A stretch of 64,000 nucleotides of DNA from an uncultured Lachnospiraceae bacterium. GTDB taxonomy: Bacteria > Bacillota > Clostridia > Lachnospirales > Lachnospiraceae. The notes beneath the pieces are model-generated. The model did no database searches, had not been told where the DNA came from, and worked only from the letters and a program-made list of their open reading frames with translations. Shown in pieces: positions 61,600-64,000 of this stretch. Where the stretch lies: assembly GCA_934339365.1 (NCBI GenBank), contig CAKRHW010000008.1, positions 1 through 64,000 on the forward strand. The letters run 5' to 3'. Positions within the stretch are counted from its first letter, which is position 1. Each line of letters opens with the position of its first letter. A program made the position numbers and the translations under genes.

Positions 61600-62316
61600 A
61601 TGAAGAAGCTACTTATAGGTACAGCAGTAACAGTATTAGGATTGACAGGATGTTTTGGTATGTCTGCAAAGGCAGCGGAAAATCAATGTTTACAAAGAGT
61701 CATTGTTCTTAATGGAAATCAGACTGTAGATTGTCAGGATACAGATTGCCAGAAAATATTAGGAAACTGTCAGGAGAATGGAAATTACAATATTGCCGAT
61801 ATTTGTGAGAAACTTGGTCAATGTGATATCTCTGGAATTCAGAATATTTTATGTGGCAATCAAAAACCAGAAAATCAGAAACCAGAAAACCAGCAGCCGG
61901 AAAACCAGAAACCGGAAAATCAGAAGCCGGAACAGGCAGACAAAACATTTGCAAGACAGGTTGCAGATTTGGTTAATGAGGAGAGAGCAAAGGCTGGATT
62001 GGAAGCGGTAACAGTGGATGAGAAGATAGAATCGGCAGCATTGGTAAGAGCAAAAGAAATTGAGCTGTCTTTTTCACATACAAGACCAGATGGAAGAAGC
62101 TTTAGCACAGTATTAACAGAAAATGGTATTTCGTTTCAGAGCTCAGGAGAAAATATTGCATGGGGACAATCATCACCAGAAGAAGTAATGAATGGATGGA
62201 TGAATAGTAGTGGACATAGAGCGAATATTCTGAATCCTGATTTTAAGAAAATCGGAGTGGGATTCTATCAGAATCAGGCAGGAAGAAAGTTTTGGACACA
62301 ATTATTTGTGAAATAA
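61600..62316 (+). CDS. Secreted CAP (SCP/YkwD-like) domain protein
   Basis: A 238-residue exported protein. Signal peptide about 1-26 (LLIGTAVTVLGLTGCFG, cleavage near AKAAE), then a cysteine-rich segment with seven cysteines in about 60 residues (QTVDCQDTDCQKILGNC). A tandem linker of NQKPE units follows, and a C-terminal CAP domain: FARQVADLVNEERAKAGL, SFSHTRPDGRSFSTVL, ENIAWGQSSPEEVMNGW and SSGHRANILNPDFKKIGVG, with the conserved His and Glu positions present. ATG 61600 follows ATGGAGGTCAAA. The role is unknown; YkwD-type proteins occur in spore coat or wall contexts. Confidence 0.88.
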   Translation: MKKLLIGTAVTVLGLTGCFGMSAKAAENQCLQRVIVLNGNQTVDCQDTDCQKILGNCQENGNYNIADICEKLGQCDISGIQNILCGNQKPENQKPENQQPENQKPENQKPEQADKTFARQVADLVNEERAKAGLEAVTVDEKIESAALVRAKEIELSFSHTRPDGRSFSTVLTENGISFQSSGENIAWGQSSPEEVMNGWMNSSGHRANILNPDFKKIGVGFYQNQAGRKFWTQLFVK

Positions 62317-62383
62317 AAAAAGTTATGTATCTTCTTATGGAAGAGACGATCATCTTATTAGTCACATAAGGAAAATGGCTGAA

Positions 62384-62426
62384 AAAGACGTTAGATTCAG
62401 AAACATCGAATTTAACGTCTTTTTTT
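62384..62426 (+). terminator. Intrinsic terminator after the CAP-protein gene
   Basis: AAAGACGTTA (62384-62393) continuing into GATTC pairs with GAAT-TTAACGTCTTT (62408-62423), followed by T residues. Confidence 0.8.
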
Positions 62427-62484
62427 CTGCAATATAATTTGCTAAAATAATGTTAAATCTATCAGGTGGGAAAGAAGGGATGGA

Positions 62485-63849
62485 ATGGATTATAAAAATA
62501 TCGCAAAAGAAATTTATGAGAATATTGGTGGTAAGCAGAACATAGTATCTGCAACGCATTGTGTGACAAGACTCAGACTGGTTGTGAAAGACAATACCAG
62601 GTGCAAAAAAGAGGTACTTGAAAATATACAGGAAGTAAAGGGGGTTTTTGAAGCATCTGGTCAGTTGCAGATTATTCTTGGAACGGGTATCGTCAATAAA
62701 GTCTTTGAGGAATTTATTAATATTGCAGGAATGAAAGCGGTTAGTCAGGAAGAAGTGAAGCAGGAAGTAATGGCAAAACAAAACATCTTCAGGAAAATGA
62801 TTCAGATATTAGGTGATGTTTTTGTACCGATTATTCCTGCAATTGTGGCGAGTGGATTATTAATGGGGCTGCTAGAGGGATTAAGTAAAGTATTTCCGAA
62901 TATGCAGAATTCTGGCTTTTATACAATCATTCATCTTTTTAGCAATGCAGCATTTGTATTTTTGCCGATATTAATAGCAATTAGTGCAGCGAAGACATTC
63001 GGTGGGAATGTGTATCTTGGTGCAGTGATTGGAATGATTATGATTCATACGGATTTACTCAGTGCATGGTCCGTATCTACAGCGGAGTCGATTCCGACAG
63101 CAAGTGCATGGTTTGGTCTTTATCAGATTAAACTGGTAGGATATCAGGGGCATGTGATTCCAGTTGTGATTGCAGTCTGGTTCATGAGTAAATTAGAGAA
63201 AAAATTACATAAAATCGTACCGGAGATGCTGGATTTATTTATTACACCATTGGTAACAGTACTTGTTACAGGATATTGTACATTAACAATTTTTGGACCG
63301 GTATTTTCATGGCTTGAAAATGGTGTTTTGCGTGGAGTGCAGACACTGATTAGTTTTCCATTTGGAATTGGCTCGGCACTTGCAGGAGCTGTTTATGCAC
63401 CAACTGTAGTGGCAGGAGTTCATCATATGTACAATGCTCTGGAGGCTGGTTTGATTAGTGCAAATGGAATAGATACCTGGATGCCGATTGCGACGGCAGC
63501 AAATGTAGCACAGGGAGCAGCGGCACTTGCCCTTGCGTTAAAGACAAAAAACCAGAAATTAAAAAGCGTGGCACTGCCCGCTTCTCTGTCAGCCTTTCTT
63601 GGAATTACAGAACCGGCTATTTTTGGAGTGAATTTAAGATATATTCAATGCTTTATAGCAGGATGTATAGGAGGTGCAGCAGGAGGACTGGTAGCAGGAA
63701 TAACAGGAATTGGTTCCACAGCCTATGGGATAACCGGATTATTTGGATATTTGATTACGACAGATTATGTGATTCCTTATACAATGGTTATGGTTGTTGC
63801 AGCAGCAGTAGCATTTGTTTTTTCATGGGTGCTGGCAAAAAAAGAATAA
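62485..63849 (+). CDS. PTS EIIBC component, sucrose/beta-glucoside family
   Basis: A 454-residue sugar transporter. Residues 1-85 form the EIIB domain with the phosphorylated cysteine in SATHCVTRLRLVV and the LGTGIVNKVFEEF motif. The rest is EIIC, about ten membrane helices (FVPIIPAIVASGLLMGLL; GYQGHVIPVVIAVWFMSKLE; FLGITEPAIFGVNLRY). No EIIA domain is attached, as in sucrose-type (ScrA) transporters that borrow a general EIIA. Sucrose is the best guess from VSTAESIP...YQGHVIP similarity, trehalose or beta-glucosides being alternatives. ATG 62485 follows GGTGGGAAAGAAGGGATGGA. Confidence 0.88.
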   Translation: MDYKNIAKEIYENIGGKQNIVSATHCVTRLRLVVKDNTRCKKEVLENIQEVKGVFEASGQLQIILGTGIVNKVFEEFINIAGMKAVSQEEVKQEVMAKQNIFRKMIQILGDVFVPIIPAIVASGLLMGLLEGLSKVFPNMQNSGFYTIIHLFSNAAFVFLPILIAISAAKTFGGNVYLGAVIGMIMIHTDLLSAWSVSTAESIPTASAWFGLYQIKLVGYQGHVIPVVIAVWFMSKLEKKLHKIVPEMLDLFITPLVTVLVTGYCTLTIFGPVFSWLENGVLRGVQTLISFPFGIGSALAGAVYAPTVVAGVHHMYNALEAGLISANGIDTWMPIATAANVAQGAAALALALKTKNQKLKSVALPASLSAFLGITEPAIFGVNLRYIQCFIAGCIGGAAGGLVAGITGIGSTAYGITGLFGYLITTDYVIPYTMVMVVAAAVAFVFSWVLAKKE

Positions 63850-63866
63850 TTAGGAGAAAAATATAA

Positions 63867-64000
63867 GTGAAAAAGAGAAAGATAAAAATAGTGATAATAG
63901 GAATTCTTTGTATTGGCCTCATAGGAACAGGATTATATTTCTGGAATCCGGCAAAAGCAAAACCAGAAAGGGTAACATTTCGTTATTTAGATTTTAAAAA
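63867..64000 (+). CDS. Start of a membrane-anchored or secreted protein (partial)
   Basis: GTG 63867 follows TTAGGAGAAAAATATAA. The 44 visible codons encode a basic start (KKRKIK), a hydrophobic segment (IVIIGILCIGLIGTGLYF) and a hydrophilic beginning (PERVTFRYLDFK). It runs off the window. It lies 17 bp after the PTS gene, so a glycosidase for the imported or external sugar is possible, but the visible part does not show it. Confidence 0.55.
   Translation, partial: MKKRKIKIVIIGILCIGLIGTGLYFWNPAKAKPERVTFRYLDFK

Overview
The window looks like a chromosomal segment of a low-GC anaerobic Firmicute, most likely a Lachnospiraceae-type Clostridium relative. The basis is AT-rich coding with AGGAG-type ribosome sites, classic TTGACA-17-TATAAT promoters, a sufC-B-D-S-U iron-sulfur operon, sortase-type Thr-rich surface protein, FNT transporter, ferredoxin-type glutamate synthase pair and a Ter stress module. 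No rRNA, tRNA, CRISPR or intact insertion sequence was seen.

0-9.3 kb: magnesium channel MgtE (no AUG start for its full N-terminus), then a 2-aminoethylphosphonate (AEP) island: an RpiR-type regulator, an ABC importer (ATPase, a two-lobed permease running in frame into its lipoprotein binding protein), AEP transaminase PhnW and phosphonoacetaldehyde hydrolase PhnX. An identical 15-bp palindrome lies before the regulator gene and again at its 3' end, just ahead of the transporter, and is a strong operator candidate. A two-gene ThrE-type threonine/serine exporter follows. 9.3-10.8 kb is decayed: a sigma factor/DUF4179-like pair and a LysR regulator, all pseudogenes.

11-19.5 kb: a choice-of-anchor-A-like, Thr-repeat, sortase-anchored surface protein; a membrane metallophosphoesterase with a textbook promoter; and the SUF operon sufCBDSU, again with a textbook promoter and a closing terminator.

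19.5-32.6 kb is an AT-rich accessory region about peptide export. On the minus strand are a lipoprotein, an ABC ATPase broken by a homopolymer frameshift, and two FtsX-like permeases. After about 1 kb of decayed DNA holding an ABC-ATPase relic, the plus strand carries a previously easy-to-miss 33-codon gene for a double-glycine leader peptide with a 17-residue two-cysteine core. It is followed by a terminator-like hairpin, a C39-peptidase ABC exporter, a MacB/LolD-type ATPase, an LRR-like membrane protein, a small membrane (immunity-like) protein, and, beyond another terminator, a MacA-like adaptor and two MacB-like permeases. This is the best candidate for an undescribed system.

32.6-39 kb: an unknown membrane protein, glycerate kinase, a CsoR-CopA-CopZ copper efflux operon with a CsoR-like operator inside its promoter, and a formate/nitrite-type channel. 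39-51.3 kb is a Ter-type stress cluster: TRSP/phosphoribosyltransferase, StiP/PELOTA protein, HpcH/HpaI-like lyase (opposite strand), YceG, TelA, two TerD proteins, a Ca2+ P-type ATPase, a HAD phosphatase and a small membrane protein.

51.3-64 kb: glutamate synthase (gltB, gltD) behind a promoter and structured leader; an ankyrin-repeat lipoprotein; a PabA-PabB fusion for folate synthesis; a secreted CAP-domain protein; a sucrose-type PTS EIIBC; and the start of a membrane-anchored or secreted protein cut by the window edge.
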